From assembly GCF_019047785.1 (NCBI RefSeq), contig NZ_CP077290.1, forward strand, positions 2,604,001 through 2,668,000: a stretch of 64,000 bases of DNA, read 5' to 3'. Source of the stretch: Enterobacter cancerogenus (GTDB taxonomy: Bacteria; Pseudomonadota; Gammaproteobacteria; Enterobacterales; Enterobacteriaceae). The notes below the pieces were generated by a model. It saw only the letters and a list, made by a program, of their open reading frames with translations, ran no database searches and was not told the DNA's origin. The position numbers and the translations under genes are program-made. Positions 53,716 to 63,716 of the stretch are shown one piece after another. Each line of letters opens with the position of its first letter. Position 1 is the stretch's first letter.

Positions 53716-54996
53716 ATGAACAACCTCCCTACCTTAAAGGCACAGTTTCCTCTGATTGAGGATCTGATTGCCCTGAAAGAAACGACCTGGCTCAACCCGC
53801 GTACCACCACGCTTGCCGAGGGGCTGCCCTATGTCGGGCTAACCGAAGACGATGTGAATGACGCCCACGCGCGCCTGCAACGTTTTGCGCCTTACCTGGC
53901 GAAAGCGTTTCCAGAAACGGCGGCTACCCACGGGCTGATTGAATCGGAGCTGGTCGCCATTCCGGCGATGCAAACGCGGCTGGAGAAAGAGGCTGGCGCG
54001 GCGATCCCCGGCACGCTGCTGCTGAAAAAAGACAGCCATCTGCCCATTTCCGGCTCCATCAAGGCGCGCGGCGGTATCTATGAAGTGCTGGCCCATGCCG
54101 AAACGCTGGCGCTGAACGCCGGGCTACTGAGCGTTGACGATGATTACAGCATCCTGCTGGAGCCGCGCTTTAAAGACTTCTTCAGTCAGTACAGCATCGC
54201 CGTGGGGTCAACCGGCAACCTGGGGATGTCCATCGGCATCATGAGCGCACGTCTTGGCTTCAGGGTGACAGTACATATGTCTGCCGACGCCCGCGAGTGG
54301 AAAAAAGCCAGGCTGCGCAGCCACGGTGCGATCGTCGTTGAATATGAGCAGGATTACGGCGTGGCGGTGGAGCAAGGGCGTAAGGCGGCGGAGCGTGACC
54401 CGAACTGTTTCTTTATCGACGATGAAAACTCCCGCACGCTGTTTCTCGGCTACGCGGTGGCTGGCGGGCGGCTGAAAGCGCAGTTTGCCGCGCAGGGCCG
54501 CGTGGTGGATGCGCAACATCCTCTGCACGTTTATCTGCCATGCGGCGTCGGCGGGGGTCCTGGCGGCGTGGCGTTTGGCCTTAAGCTGGCCTTTGGTGAT
54601 AACGTCCACTGCTTCTTCGCCGAGCCGACCCACTCGCCGTGCATGCTGCTGGGCGTCTACACCGGCCTGCACGATGGGATCGCCGTGCAGGATTTGGGGA
54701 TAGACAACGTCACGGCGGCGGATGGTCTCGCGGTGGGTCGCGCGTCCGGCTTCGTGGGCCGCGCCATGGAGCGCCTGCTCGACGGATTCTATACCCTCTC
54801 GGATCAAAGTATGTACAACATGCTCGGCTGGCTGGCACAGGAAGAGGACATTCGCCTGGAGCCGTCCGCGCTGGCGGGTATGGCCGGACCGCTACGGTTC
54901 AAAGCCGATGCCAGCGTTACCCACCTGGTGTGGGCGACCGGCGGCGGCATGGTGCCGGAAGAGGAGATGGCGAGGTATCTGGCTAAAGGGGAGTAA
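53716..54996 (+). CDS. dsdA: DsdA, D-serine ammonia-lyase
   Basis: 426 aa PLP enzyme. The Schiff-base Lys is in [20 protein letters not shown], the phosphate loop is [10 protein letters not shown], and the C-terminal [17 protein letters not shown] matches E. coli. It converts D-serine to pyruvate and ammonia. Compared with E. coli DsdA (442 aa) about 14 residues are missing between GMAGP and THLVW, near residue 395. The start at 53716 aligns with the E. coli N-terminus; the ORF from 53458 reads antisense dsdC. The transporter gene dsdX, between dsdC and dsdA in E. coli, is absent. Confidence 0.94.
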   Translation: MNNLPTLKAQFPLIEDLIALKETTWLNPRTTTLAEGLPYVGLTEDDVNDAHARLQRFAPYLAKAFPETAATHGLIESELVAIPAMQTRLEKEAGAAIPGTLLLKKDSHLPISGSIKARGGIYEVLAHAETLALNAGLLSVDDDYSILLEPRFKDFFSQYSIAVGSTGNLGMSIGIMSARLGFRVTVHMSADAREWKKARLRSHGAIVVEYEQDYGVAVEQGRKAAERDPNCFFIDDENSRTLFLGYAVAGGRLKAQFAAQGRVVDAQHPLHVYLPCGVGGGPGGVAFGLKLAFGDNVHCFFAEPTHSPCMLLGVYTGLHDGIAVQDLGIDNVTAADGLAVGRASGFVGRAMERLLDGFYTLSDQSMYNMLGWLAQEEDIRLEPSALAGMAGPLRFKADASVTHLVWATGGGMVPEEEMARYLAKGE

Positions 54997-55000
54997 TTAT

Positions 55001-55034
55001 GTCGGGTGGCGGCTACGCCTTACCCGGCCTACAG
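55001..55034. repeat. REP element after dsdA
   Basis: GTCGGGTGGCGGCTACGCCT followed by TACCCGGCCTACAGG; it overlaps the last codons of convergent yidG. Confidence 0.7.
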
Positions 55035-55376
55035 GTGCAAAATTTGTTGAATGTGGGTTACCGCAAACAGCAGTGACAGTGACAGCACGGCCAGGGCGAT
55101 CAGGAACTTATCCCGCACCGCCTTCGGTTGCGCAACGTCGTCCTGCGCCACATCCATCAGGTTTCGGCTGCGGGTGTAGCGCCATAAAATCACCGCCACC
55201 AGCGCCAGTACCACGATGGAGATCCAGAAAGGCACCCCGGTGCGATGCCAGTTGTGCTTAATCGCCAGGGCGATCAGCGCACCATACCCCAGCAGCGTGC
55301 GCAGCCAGGCCAGCGACGTACGCTCGGGCTGAAGGCCGGGGTCGGCTTCGCGACGCGCTTTGCGGCTATCCGCCAT
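55029..55376 (-). CDS. yidG: YidG, DUF202-type inner-membrane protein
   Basis: 115 aa with three predicted helices after a basic N-terminus; the RTSLAWLRTLLGYGALIALAI motif is the DUF202 signature. Function unknown. The start overlaps the yidH 3' end by 11 bases, so the two are coupled, as in E. coli (about 120 aa there). Confidence 0.92.
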   Translation of the reverse strand: MADSRKARREADPGLQPERTSLAWLRTLLGYGALIALAIKHNWHRTGVPFWISIVVLALVAVILWRYTRSRNLMDVAQDDVAQPKAVRDKFLIALAVLSLSLLFAVTHIQQILHL

Positions 55377-55713
55377 AGAACACCAGCCCCATCACCACAC
55401 CGGCCACTGCCAGCAACACCGCGCTGATGATCAGCAGCCCACGCGTATAGGGCAGATCCTGCTTCAGGCGCATCGCCTTTTCGTTACGCAGCCAGCGCAG
55501 ATAACCGTAAATCGCCAGCACGCCCGCAAACAGACACAGCAGCAGCGCCAGCACTTCGCGGATCAATGGGGTAGCAAAATCGGGAGCCAGCTGGTCGAGG
55601 CCGACGCCCGCAGCCAGAAAGCCCAGCGCGGTGCGGATCCACGCTAAATAGGTGCGCTCGTTAGCCAGAGAGAAGCGGTAGTCCGGCGCTTCGCCGAGGC
55701 GGGAGATTTTCAT
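55366..55713 (-). CDS. yidH: YidH, DUF202-type inner-membrane protein
   Basis: 115 aa, same length as E. coli YidH, three predicted helices and the DUF202 signature NERTYLAWIRTALGFLAAGV. Function unknown. A paralogue of YidG with which it likely forms a complex (inference). Confidence 0.93.
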   Translation of the reverse strand: MKISRLGEAPDYRFSLANERTYLAWIRTALGFLAAGVGLDQLAPDFATPLIREVLALLLCLFAGVLAIYGYLRWLRNEKAMRLKQDLPYTRGLLIISAVLLAVAGVVMGLVFYGG

Positions 55714-55771
55714 GGCGGTTCCTTGTGGTGCATAAGGCAGGCTTCAGCATAGCCTAATGCTGGCACCGTTG

Positions 55772-57433
55772 TTAGCCTATCCCCCAGAACAGCACCGCCA
55801 GGAGTTGCGGAGTAATGATTCGCAGGAACATCACCAGCGGATAGACCGTGGCGTACGACAGCGCGGCCGCGCCGCTGGTGGCGTGGAGGTTATTGGCGAA
55901 GGCCAGCGCGGGTGGGTCCGTCATCGATCCTGCGAGCATACCGCAGAGCGTGAGATAGTTCATTTTGGCGAACATTCGCGCCAGTATCCCGACCGTTATC
56001 AGCGGGATCGCAGTGATAAAGATGCCGTAACCGATCCAGCTGACGCCTTCGCCCTGAAGCAGGGTATCAACAAAATCTCCGCCAGATTTCAGCCCGACCA
56101 CCGCGAGGAACAGCACAATGCCCAGCTCGCGCAGCGCCAGGTTGGCGCTCGGCGGCATAAACCAGTACAGCTTGCCGATGCAGCCGATACGCCCGAGGAT
56201 CAGCGCCATAATCAGCGGCCCGCCGGCCAGCCCGAGCTTCAGGGCCACCGGAAAACCCGGTACATACATGGGGACAGAGCCGAGCAGTACACCAAGCCCG
56301 ATGCCGATGAACACCGGCAGCATCTGCACCTGCTGGAGTTTTTGCTGGGCGTTGCCCACCATATCCGCCACGGCATCAATCGACGCGGGCCGCCCGACCA
56401 GATTGAGGATATCGCCAAACTGCAGGCTGGCGTCCTGGCTGGCAACCAGCTCGACGCCTGCGCGGTTCAGACGCGAGATCACCACGTCATAGCGTTCTTT
56501 TACCTGCAAATCGCGAATTTTCTTGCCCAATACCTTCTCGTTTGTGACCACCACGCGCTCGACGCGCAGATCGGTACCCCGGGTAGAAAGTGAGGTTTCC
56601 ACCTCCTGACCAATCACCAGCCGGGCGTTGTTGAGATCCCCGGGCTGACCAACCAGGTGCAGCAGATCGCCGTGCTGAATAAGCGTGCCGGGCGAGGGAA
56701 CCATCAGCATGTCGTCACGTTTCAGGCGCGAGCAGATGATGGTGGCACTGTTCAGAATGGGCACATCCTGAATCGCCATATTGTTCAGATTGGGGTTTTC
56801 AACGCGGATATTGATGGTTTTGATCGGCGCATGGCCGTTGGTCAGGGTGGTTTCATGGTCCTTCGCTTCCTGCTCAACGTTAACGCGGAACAGCACCCGC
56901 ACCAGCCACATTGAGAGCAGAATGCCGCAAATGCCAAACGGATAGGCCATGGCGTAGCTCATCCCCATCTGATCGACGACATCCGAAGAGATCCCCAGGT
57001 CGCGCAGGATTTGCTGGCCTGCCCCGAGCGCGGGCGTGTTGGTCACTGCCCCGGAGAAAATACCGAGCACCACGGGAAGCGGGATCGCGAAAAGTTTATG
57101 CAGCACGGCGGTAACCAGCCCACCCATCACCACAATGCCGAAAGCGAACAGGTTGAGCCGCAGGCCCGAGACGCGAAGAGAGGCGAAAAAGCCCGGCCCC
57201 ACCTGGATACCAATGGTGTAAACGAAGAGGATCAGGCCGAATTCCTGGATAAAATGCAGCATGTCGGCGCTCAGCGCCAGCCCAAACTGGTCGGCAAAGT
57301 GGCCGATAAAAATCCCGCCGAACAGCACCCCGCCGATGCCAAAGCCGACGCCGCGAATTTTAATATTGCCTATCCACAGTCCCACCACCGCGACCAGGGC
57401 CAACACGCTAACCGTCAACGCGATATCACTCAT
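55772..57433 (-). CDS. yidE: YidE, AspT/YidE-family putative transporter
   Basis: 553 aa, same length as E. coli YidE. Two membrane halves of about five helices each flank two RCK/TrkA-C domains (about residues 190-275 and 280-360; [33 protein letters not shown]). Each half has the family [16 protein letters not shown] motif ([36 protein letters not shown]). The substrate is unknown; AspT exchanges aspartate and alanine. The start at 57433 matches MSDIALTVS of E. coli. Confidence 0.95.
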   Translation of the reverse strand: MSDIALTVSVLALVAVVGLWIGNIKIRGVGFGIGGVLFGGIFIGHFADQFGLALSADMLHFIQEFGLILFVYTIGIQVGPGFFASLRVSGLRLNLFAFGIVVMGGLVTAVLHKLFAIPLPVVLGIFSGAVTNTPALGAGQQILRDLGISSDVVDQMGMSYAMAYPFGICGILLSMWLVRVLFRVNVEQEAKDHETTLTNGHAPIKTINIRVENPNLNNMAIQDVPILNSATIICSRLKRDDMLMVPSPGTLIQHGDLLHLVGQPGDLNNARLVIGQEVETSLSTRGTDLRVERVVVTNEKVLGKKIRDLQVKERYDVVISRLNRAGVELVASQDASLQFGDILNLVGRPASIDAVADMVGNAQQKLQQVQMLPVFIGIGLGVLLGSVPMYVPGFPVALKLGLAGGPLIMALILGRIGCIGKLYWFMPPSANLALRELGIVLFLAVVGLKSGGDFVDTLLQGEGVSWIGYGIFITAIPLITVGILARMFAKMNYLTLCGMLAGSMTDPPALAFANNLHATSGAAALSYATVYPLVMFLRIITPQLLAVLFWGIG

Positions 57434-57512
57434 GATCCACATCCTGTGCATAACCTTAGTTATTTCAGGGATTCTCTTAGAGCCGGGGGCGATTGTATGG
57501 GCGATGGCGCAC

Positions 57513-57536
57513 AAAAAAGCCCTGCCGGGGCAGGGC
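57513..57536 (-). terminator. ibpAB operon terminator
   Basis: On the minus strand GCCCTGCC, 2 bases, GGCAGGGC followed by TTTTTT, 63 bases after the ibpB stop. Confidence 0.85.
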
Positions 57537-57546
57537 GTTATCTTTG

Positions 57547-57590
57547 CACCCTCTCCCTGTGGGTGAGGGTCGGGGTGAGGGCATCAGCCC
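57547..57590. repeat. Interspersed palindromic repeat after ibpB
   Basis: CCCTCTCCCTGTGGGTGAGGG followed by a second GGGTGAGGG-like half, a common Enterobacter intergenic repeat related to that at 15917-15936. Confidence 0.5.
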
Positions 57591-57598
57591 GCACACTG

Positions 57599-58027
57599 TT
57601 AGCTGTTCAACGCCGGGCGCGCGCTAATGGCGATGCGCTGAGGCGCAATGGCTTCCGGCACGTTACGGGTGAGGTCGATATTCAGCAGCCCGTTAGTGAA
57701 CGTCGCGCCAGAAACTTCCATATGGTCTGCCAGGGTAAAGCTCAGGCTAAACGGCTGAGTGACAAGCCCCTGATGCAGCCATTTGGTCCCGGTTTCTTGT
57801 TTTTCCGGCGTGCCTTTTACGGTCAGACGCGTACCTTCGAGCTGGATGTCCAGGTCTTCCTGACGGAACCCGGCTAACGCCAGCGTGATGCGATAGTGGT
57901 TGTCATCGCTTTTTTCGATGTTGTACGGCGGAAAAGTCTGTTGCTCGGTGGTGCTTTGCAGGGCATTCGCCAGTTTGTCAAAACCAATCCACTGACGCAG
58001 CAGGGGGGATAAATCGTAGTTACGCAT
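57599..58027 (-). CDS. ibpB: IbpB, small heat-shock protein
   Basis: 142 aa, Hsp20/alpha-crystallin family. Start [20 protein letters not shown] as in E. coli; alpha-crystallin domain about residues 35-125 ([28 protein letters not shown]). The C-terminal PQRIAI holds an I-x-I-type oligomerisation motif. It works with IbpA to hold aggregated proteins for DnaK/ClpB. The start at 58027 has AAGGAG 8 bases upstream; the frame to 58060 was rejected. Confidence 0.96.
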   Translation of the reverse strand: MRNYDLSPLLRQWIGFDKLANALQSTTEQQTFPPYNIEKSDDNHYRITLALAGFRQEDLDIQLEGTRLTVKGTPEKQETGTKWLHQGLVTQPFSLSFTLADHMEVSGATFTNGLLNIDLTRNVPEAIAPQRIAISARPALNS

Positions 58028-58163
58028 ACTAAATCTCCTTCTGAGAAGCGAGTTCGGCACAGTCTAATTTTGTGCGCAGTTGTTCCTGCAAATCCTGATG
58101 GATTCGCCTATGCTCCCGGTTCGGCAAGCAATTCTGAGTGGGCCGCAGCCGCGACCCGCGTGA
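58028..58163 (-). promoter_or_regulatory. ibpA-ibpB intergenic leader with SD-masking hairpin
   Basis: Upstream of the ibpB SD, CUUCU can pair with AAGGAG through a short loop (CTTCTCAGAAGGAG, about 58037-58050), a thermosensor-like arrangement. E. coli ibpB also has a leader thermometer. The folding is by eye only. Confidence 0.5.
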
Positions 58164-58574
58164 TTAGTTAATTTCGATCCGGCGCGGTTTTTTCTCTTCC
58201 GGAATCACACGTTCCAGTTCGATAAACAGCAGTCCGTTGACCAGGTTCGCGCCTTTAACGTGAATGTTCTCGGCCAACTGGAACTTGCGTTCAAAGTTGC
58301 GCTCGGCGATGCCCTGGTAAAGGTAGGTACGTTCTTTCTGCTCTGCCGTATGGGAGCCTTTCACTACCAGCAGGTTGTCCTGCGCGGTGATCTCCAGCTC
58401 GCTTTCTGCGAAACCGGCGACGGCAATGGCAATGCGGTAGTGGTTTTCATCGACCAGCTCAACGTTGTAGGGAGGATAGCCGTTGCTCTGGCTTTGGTTA
58501 TTTTCTAAATGGTTGAACAGGCGGTCAAAACCAATAGCAGAACGGTATAGCGGAGAAAGATCGAAGTTACGCAT
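58164..58574 (-). CDS. ibpA: IbpA, small heat-shock protein
   Basis: 136 aa, Hsp20 family. Start [20 protein letters not shown]; alpha-crystallin domain about residues 37-125; C-terminal RRIEIN gives the I-x-I motif that is essential for IbpA activity. It binds aggregates and, in E. coli, also represses ibp translation. It is the first gene of ibpAB, driven by a sigma-32 promoter. Confidence 0.97.
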   Translation of the reverse strand: MRNFDLSPLYRSAIGFDRLFNHLENNQSQSNGYPPYNVELVDENHYRIAIAVAGFAESELEITAQDNLLVVKGSHTAEQKERTYLYQGIAERNFERKFQLAENIHVKGANLVNGLLFIELERVIPEEKKPRRIEIN

Positions 58575-58680
58575 AAATTAAAACTCCTGAAATCAGCGAG
58601 AGATGTAGCCTTCCACCATGGACAGGCTTCTGTGCCCCCGAACACCCCTCAGGCGTGTTCGTTATCGGGTTACATTCTTA
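58575..58680 (-). promoter_or_regulatory. ibpA 5' leader, ROSE-type RNA thermometer
   Basis: The ~105-base leader has an upstream stem GAACAC/GTGTTC (58640-58660) and an SD-proximal hairpin in which CUCGCUGA faces UUUCAGGAG. Known ROSE elements upstream of ibpA use this layout to hide the SD at low temperature. Identified by position and the SD-proximal sequence. Confidence 0.7.
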
Positions 58681-58707
58681 AAATGGGTCTGGATACGGGC
58701 TTTTCAA
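58681..58707 (-). promoter_or_regulatory. Sigma-32 heat-shock promoter of ibpAB
   Basis: Minus-strand TTGAAA (58702-58707), a 14-base spacer and CCCATTT (58681-58687), matching the sigma-32 consensus CTTGAAA-N13/14-CCCATNT. Confidence 0.9.
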
Positions 58708-58887
58708 GCGTATGCAGACGAGATTTTTTTGCACTTTGCTGGATGTCGCATAGACTGGGACAACAGCACTAAGGGTTAAATTGCGATAGCCGCCACAGAG
58801 CCGGGTTGTCGGGCTATTCATTTTGATCAAGGCCCGCTATAACCCTGAGTTACAGGCTCATGCAATGCCATTAACAATGACTGAGTG

Positions 58888-59220
58888 ATGATGAAAAATG
58901 TTCTGATTAAGCTGACGACGTTCAGCGGGATTGTTTTACTTTGCGGGTGTTCGAGCGTGATGTCTCACACCGGCGGTAAAGAAGGAACATACCCGGGAAC
59001 GCGCGCCAGCGCAGCGATGATCTCGGATGACGATACCAACTGGGGCACCAAATCCCTGGCCATTCTGGATATGCCTTTCACGGCCGTGGCGGACACGCTC
59101 CTGCTGCCGTGGGATCTGTTCCGCACCGACAGCTCCGTGCGTTCACGCGTTGAAAAAAGCGAGAAGGAAAACCTGGCCACCAACGCCGTTATCCCGCCCG
59201 CCAGCCTGTCCGTACAGTAA
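58888..59220 (+). CDS. yidQ: YidQ, outer-membrane-type lipoprotein
   Basis: 110 aa, the length of E. coli YidQ. Lipobox VLLCGC with Ser at +2, fitting the outer membrane; conserved block SSVMSHTGGKEGTYPGTRAS and MPFTAVADTLLLPWD (DUF1375). Function unknown. The ATG at 58888 aligns with the E. coli start; GTG 58885 and ATG 58891 are alternatives. Confidence 0.92.
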   Translation: MMKNVLIKLTTFSGIVLLCGCSSVMSHTGGKEGTYPGTRASAAMISDDDTNWGTKSLAILDMPFTAVADTLLLPWDLFRTDSSVRSRVEKSEKENLATNAVIPPASLSVQ

Positions 59221-59226
59221 TCGTAA

Positions 59227-60447
59227 TCAGGTTTCCGTTACCCAAAGCTGATGGAAACCGTTCGTTTCTTCCATCCAGGCTATCCAGTGACCGTCCGGGG
59301 AAAACACGACAGCATCCGCTGATGGCGGGTTGCCATGATCGGACGTCAGAAACGTCACCGCTCCGGTTTGCGCATCGCAGCACGCTATGCGGTTCTCCAG
59401 CACATAGCCCAGTTTTTCCCCCGACGGATGCCAGTTAAAAGCCGATTGAATGCCGCTTTCATGGTGCGTTAGCTGGCGCGGTTCACCGCCTTCCGGCGAG
59501 ATAAGCCACAGCTGCACAATGCCGTTGTCGTCGCGCATCAAAAAGGCAATCTGCGTGCCCTGCGGATTGCTGCGCACCCACTGACGCGGCACGTTGACCA
59601 GCCCCGGATAGGCGTTCTGATGCGTAAAGGTTAAACGACGCTGTGCCACGCCCGCTGGCGGTGCAGGCAGGGTTTCCGGCGTGCCCTGCAAAGGCACCTC
59701 GCCAGCACGTTTCCACCCTTGTTCATCGTTGGGCAGATCGATAACGAACAGTTCGGGCACTTTCTCACCCGTGACGGACAGCGTATCGCCAATAAAGGCC
59801 AGCCTGTCGTTGCCAACCCAGCCCTCTTCATAGGCGCGGTTGATCTCATCGCTGCCGGGCTGCGGCGTTGGCGTGGTGCGGCTGACCAGCACGCTCCAGA
59901 AGGCGCCAGCATAGTTACGTGGATGGTTGCCCCGCGGGGTTACCGGGCCAAACGGCGACGCGACGCCGACGTTGCGTAAGTCCCGCTTCGGGTCGTGCTC
60001 ATGCATGACGTGGTCGTTATAGGTAAAGCTGACCAACTGCCCGTTCGGGCTAAAGACATGCACATGGCTGCCGCCGCGCAGCGCGCCTGCGGTATAGGGC
60101 GGAGTGATATCCATGGCATCAAGGTTTTCGACCGCACCGTTGCAGGCCACCACCCCCTGACGATGGTGAAAGTCATACTGCCAGTCGGCATCCGGGCGTT
60201 GCGGGCCGTGGATAAAGACGTATTTGTCTTGTGCAGGATGAACGGTCACCACGCCGACGTGCGCGCCGTTCGTAGCGCGATAAATCACCTCAACCTCCCC
60301 CGTCATGACGTTGACCCGCTCAATGGTTTCGCCGGTGAACGACGCGCCGGACGGGCGCACGTCAAAGGCCAGCCACTGGCTGTCGGGCGTCCAGGTGTTG
60401 ATATTGGTGAGCTGGTGATGGCGGGAAGCGAAGGTGATTTGTTTCAT
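59227..60447 (-). CDS. yidR: YidR, DUF3748 beta-propeller-like protein
   Basis: 406 aa, near the E. coli length. It has TolB/WD-like repeats (TWTPDSQWLAFDVRPSG; VFSPNGQLVSFTYNDH; WHPSGEKLGYVLENR; VFSPDGHWIAWMEE), suggesting a cytoplasmic beta-propeller, with no signal peptide. Function is unknown. The start at 60447 (MKQITFASRHHQ) was chosen over the frame to 60489. It is in the same direction as, and downstream of, the dgo genes. Confidence 0.92.
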   Translation of the reverse strand: MKQITFASRHHQLTNINTWTPDSQWLAFDVRPSGASFTGETIERVNVMTGEVEVIYRATNGAHVGVVTVHPAQDKYVFIHGPQRPDADWQYDFHHRQGVVACNGAVENLDAMDITPPYTAGALRGGSHVHVFSPNGQLVSFTYNDHVMHEHDPKRDLRNVGVASPFGPVTPRGNHPRNYAGAFWSVLVSRTTPTPQPGSDEINRAYEEGWVGNDRLAFIGDTLSVTGEKVPELFVIDLPNDEQGWKRAGEVPLQGTPETLPAPPAGVAQRRLTFTHQNAYPGLVNVPRQWVRSNPQGTQIAFLMRDDNGIVQLWLISPEGGEPRQLTHHESGIQSAFNWHPSGEKLGYVLENRIACCDAQTGAVTFLTSDHGNPPSADAVVFSPDGHWIAWMEETNGFHQLWVTET

Positions 60448-60498
60448 GGAGATACCCTGATGCGCAGTTATCGCATCAGGGTAAAACATCAGCGGGAA

Positions 60499-61791
60499 TT
60501 AGCCTACACGTTTCACATCGCCCACCAGCAGGATGTAAGAAAGCGCGCCGATCAACGCCACGGCGGAGATGTAAACCAGCGCCGGACCAAAACCGTAATC
60601 CTGCGCCAGATAGCCGATCACCAGAGGTACGGTGATCCCCCCCAGACCGCCAACGAAGTTGAAGACGCCGCCCGTGAGGCCGATCAGGCGCATCGGTGCC
60701 AGCGAGGAGACCAGAGACCAGGTGATGGAGGCAAAACCGTTGCCGAAGAAGGCGATGGCCATCAGGGTCATTATCCACACCGGATCGTTGGTGTAGTTCG
60801 CGCCCATGATGCAGGTGGAGATCAGCAGCCCGCAGATGATCGGCGTTTTACGCGCCACGCCCAGCGAGAAGCCCTTTTTCACCAGCCTGTCGGCCAGCCA
60901 GCCGGAGAGCAGCACACCGAAGAAGGCCGCGAGGAACGGCACGGTGGTCATAAAGCCCGCCTTCAGTGCGGTGATGCCCTTTTCCTGCGTAAGATAGTTC
61001 GGGAACCAGGTCAGGAAGAACCACAGCGTTGAGGTGACGGCAAACTGGCCCAGATACACGCCCACCAGCTTACGGTGGAACACCAGCTTCCAGTCCGCTT
61101 TGGTCAGGGACTGACGCGCCTCTTTTTTCACAGGCGCATCGCCATCCACCAGACCGCCGCCGTCGCGGATGTAGTCCAGCTCGGCTTTGGTGATGCTTTT
61201 GGTCAGGCGAGGCGGCTGGTACACCTTGAACCAGATCAGTGACCAGATAATCCCGATACCGCCGGTGACAATAAACACCCAATGCCAGCTCAGCAGCTCC
61301 TGGATCCAGATCAGCAGCGGCGTGAGAAACGCCAGGCCGACAAACTGCCCGGAGGTGTAGAACCCAACGGCAGACGCACGTTCATGCTCCGGGAACCAGC
61401 TGGTCACCATGCGGTTGTTGGTCGGGAACGCCGGGGCTTCGAAAATCCCGGTGATGGCGCGCAGGCCAATCAGCGACATCAGCCCGGTCGCAAAGCCCTG
61501 GAACAGCGTGGCGACGGACCAGCCGAAAATGGCGATAAAGTAGGTCAGACGTGAGCCGACCCGGTCAAGGAACCAGCCGCCGGGGATCTGGCACAGCGTA
61601 TAGAGCCAGGCAAAGGCCGAGAAGACGTAGCCCATTTCTGCCTTGGTAATACCAAATTCTTCCTGAATATGGGCCGACGCAACGGCCAGGTTGGCGCGGT
61701 CGACATAACAAATCACCACGGTAATAAAAATCATCATCAGCGTCAGGTAGCGGCGACGCCCGGTTTTGGTAGCAATAACTGGAATATCCAT
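60499..61791 (-). CDS. dgoT: DgoT, D-galactonate:proton symporter
   Basis: 430 aa, the E. coli length; anion:cation symporter family of the MFS. Landmarks: [20 protein letters not shown] (helix 1 with the substrate Arg), [17 protein letters not shown] and [19 protein letters not shown]. It imports D-galactonate. The start at 61791 (MDIPVIATK) replaces a longer frame to 61836. It is separated from dgoD by a REP pair. Confidence 0.95.
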   Translation of the reverse strand: MDIPVIATKTGRRRYLTLMMIFITVVICYVDRANLAVASAHIQEEFGITKAEMGYVFSAFAWLYTLCQIPGGWFLDRVGSRLTYFIAIFGWSVATLFQGFATGLMSLIGLRAITGIFEAPAFPTNNRMVTSWFPEHERASAVGFYTSGQFVGLAFLTPLLIWIQELLSWHWVFIVTGGIGIIWSLIWFKVYQPPRLTKSITKAELDYIRDGGGLVDGDAPVKKEARQSLTKADWKLVFHRKLVGVYLGQFAVTSTLWFFLTWFPNYLTQEKGITALKAGFMTTVPFLAAFFGVLLSGWLADRLVKKGFSLGVARKTPIICGLLISTCIMGANYTNDPVWIMTLMAIAFFGNGFASITWSLVSSLAPMRLIGLTGGVFNFVGGLGGITVPLVIGYLAQDYGFGPALVYISAVALIGALSYILLVGDVKRVG

Positions 61792-61882
61792 CGCAATCTG
61801 TCTCCAGATTTTGGGCATAGCGAAGCCGCTCACCATGCCCTGTAGTTTACAGAGGGTTATATTTTTATATGTGCGTTTTTTT

Positions 61883-61950
61883 GCCCGGTGGCGCTGCTGT
61901 ATGTCCGGGCCTACGGGAGAGTAGGCCGAATAAGCGTAGCGCCATCCGGC
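61883..61950. repeat. Paired REP elements (BIME) between dgoD and dgoT
   Basis: Two inverted REP units, GCCCGGTGGCGCTGCTG and, opposed, AAGCGTAGCGCCATCCGGC, with GGCCTACGGGAGAGTAGGCC between them. Inside the operon it may reduce dgoT expression or protect the upstream mRNA. Confidence 0.8.
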
Positions 61951-61953
61951 GAT

Positions 61954-63102
61954 TTACCACTCGGCGACGGAACCGTCTTCATGCCGCCATAACGGGTTAC
62001 GCCAGTCCGGCGCATGTTTACTCAGCTCAATGACTTTGGCTTCGTCGATCTCCACGCCAAGGCCCGGCTTCGTTAACGGTTTAAAGAACCCGCCTTCCAT
62101 GCAGAAGTCTTCTTTGTTCTTCACAAAATCGAGCAGTTCCGCGCCCTTGTTGTAATGAATGCCCATGCTCTGTTCCTGGAACACGGCATTACGGGAGACA
62201 AAATCGACGTGCAGACAGGCCGCCAGCGCGACAGGCCCGAGCGGGCAGTGCGGGGCCAGCGCCACGTCGTAAGCTTCTGCCATACCGGCAATTTTGTAGC
62301 ATTCGGTGATGCCGCCCGCATGAGAGAGGTCCGGCTGCAGGATCGCGATTCCGCCCGCTTCCAGCACACGTTTAAACTCGAAGCGTGAGAACATCCGTTC
62401 GCCCGCCGCAATCGGAATGTGCGTCTGTTCCGCCAGCTTCGGATAGTATTCGGCCTGCTCGGCCAGCACCGGCTCTTCGATAAACAGCGGACGGTACGGC
62501 TCCAGCTCTTTGATCAGCACTTTCGCCATCGGCGCGCTGACGCGGCCATGGAAGTCCAGCCCAAACTCAATGTCATTGCCGAAGGCTTCACGGATCTGCG
62601 CCACGGTATTCACCGCCCGGTCTACCGCACGTGAATTGTCGATCACCCCCATCTCTTCACAGCCGTTGAGCTTGAAGGTGTCAAAACCAATGCTGCGCAG
62701 TTGCTTGATACCGTCGATCACTTCCGCAGGACGGTCGCCGCCTACCCAGCTGTAGGCTTTAATTTTGTCGCGAACCAGGCCGCCCATCAGCTGCCAGACC
62801 GGGGCGTTCAGCACTTTTCCTTTGATATCCCACAGCGCCTGGTCGATACCGGCGATGGCACTCATCAGAATGGGGCCACCGCGGTAGAAGCCCGCGCGAT
62901 ACATCACCTGCCACAGGTCGTTAATGCGCGCCGGATCCTGACCAATCAGGTATTCACCCAGCTCGTGCACGGCAGCTTCCACGGTGCGGGCGCGGCCCTC
63001 AATCACCGGCTCGCCCCAGCCAACAACCCCTTCGTCGGTTTCGATTTTCAGGAACATCCAACGCGGCGGTAAACGGTACGTGGTGAGTTTGGTTATTTTC
63101 AT
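61954..63102 (-). CDS. dgoD: DgoD, D-galactonate dehydratase
   Basis: 382 aa, enolase superfamily. N-terminal capping domain, then the barrel with metal ligands in GLDFHGR, FIEEPV and AAGERMFSR, and the catalytic His/Asp region in [10 protein letters not shown] and [12 protein letters not shown]. It dehydrates D-galactonate to 2-keto-3-deoxygalactonate. It overlaps dgoA by 4 bases. Confidence 0.97.
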   Translation of the reverse strand: MKITKLTTYRLPPRWMFLKIETDEGVVGWGEPVIEGRARTVEAAVHELGEYLIGQDPARINDLWQVMYRAGFYRGGPILMSAIAGIDQALWDIKGKVLNAPVWQLMGGLVRDKIKAYSWVGGDRPAEVIDGIKQLRSIGFDTFKLNGCEEMGVIDNSRAVDRAVNTVAQIREAFGNDIEFGLDFHGRVSAPMAKVLIKELEPYRPLFIEEPVLAEQAEYYPKLAEQTHIPIAAGERMFSRFEFKRVLEAGGIAILQPDLSHAGGITECYKIAGMAEAYDVALAPHCPLGPVALAACLHVDFVSRNAVFQEQSMGIHYNKGAELLDFVKNKEDFCMEGGFFKPLTKPGLGVEIDEAKVIELSKHAPDWRNPLWRHEDGSVAEW

Positions 63103-63716
63103 TTCACTGCCTCTCGATACGCTTTCACAAATGCTGCTGCCTGCTGTGCGGTGCGCTCCACGCTCTGTCCGGCGCGATAAAGATCGCTACCCAGCCCGGC
63201 GCCTGCACAGCCAGCCTTTATCCACTGCGCCAAGTTTTCTGGCGTCACGCCGCCCACGGCCAGGACCGGTACGCTTGCGGGTAAGACCGCTTTCAGCGCT
63301 TTGATGTACTCCGGGCCAAAGGCCGATGACGGGAAAATTTTCAGCGCCTGCGCGCCCGCATCGAGAGCGGTAAAGGCTTCGGTTGCCGTTGCACATCCCG
63401 GGCAGACGGTCATGCCGTAGCCCACCGCGCGGCGGATCACCTCTGGGTTGATGTTGGGCGTGACGATAAGTTTGCAGCCCATTTTCGCCAGCCTGTCGAC
63501 CTGCTCCGGCTGTAGCACCGTGCCTGCGCCAATCAGCGCCTTATCACCAAACGCATCGACGACGGCCGGTATGCTTTTTTCCCACTCCGGGGAGTTGAGC
63601 GGGATTTCCACCGCGTCAAACCCGGCGTCAATCACCGCGCCTACGTGCACCAACGCCTCGCCGGGAGTGATGCCGCGCAATATCGCTATAAGGGGAAGGT
63701 TAGTTTGCCACTGCAT
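63099..63716 (-). CDS. dgoA: DgoA, 2-dehydro-3-deoxy-6-phosphogalactonate aldolase
   Basis: 205 aa class I KDPG-type aldolase. The Schiff-base Lys is in [17 protein letters not shown], the Glu in [10 protein letters not shown] and GxGT motif in [15 protein letters not shown]. It splits KDPGal to pyruvate and glyceraldehyde 3-phosphate. It overlaps dgoK by 17 bases and dgoD by 4, a tightly coupled operon. Confidence 0.97.
   Translation of the reverse strand: MQWQTNLPLIAILRGITPGEALVHVGAVIDAGFDAVEIPLNSPEWEKSIPAVVDAFGDKALIGAGTVLQPEQVDRLAKMGCKLIVTPNINPEVIRRAVGYGMTVCPGCATATEAFTALDAGAQALKIFPSSAFGPEYIKALKAVLPASVPVLAVGGVTPENLAQWIKAGCAGAGLGSDLYRAGQSVERTAQQAAAFVKAYREAVK

Noticed and set aside
58260..58508. 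82-aa plus-strand ORF inside ibpA
   Set aside because: Antisense shadow of a small heat-shock gene with no SD.
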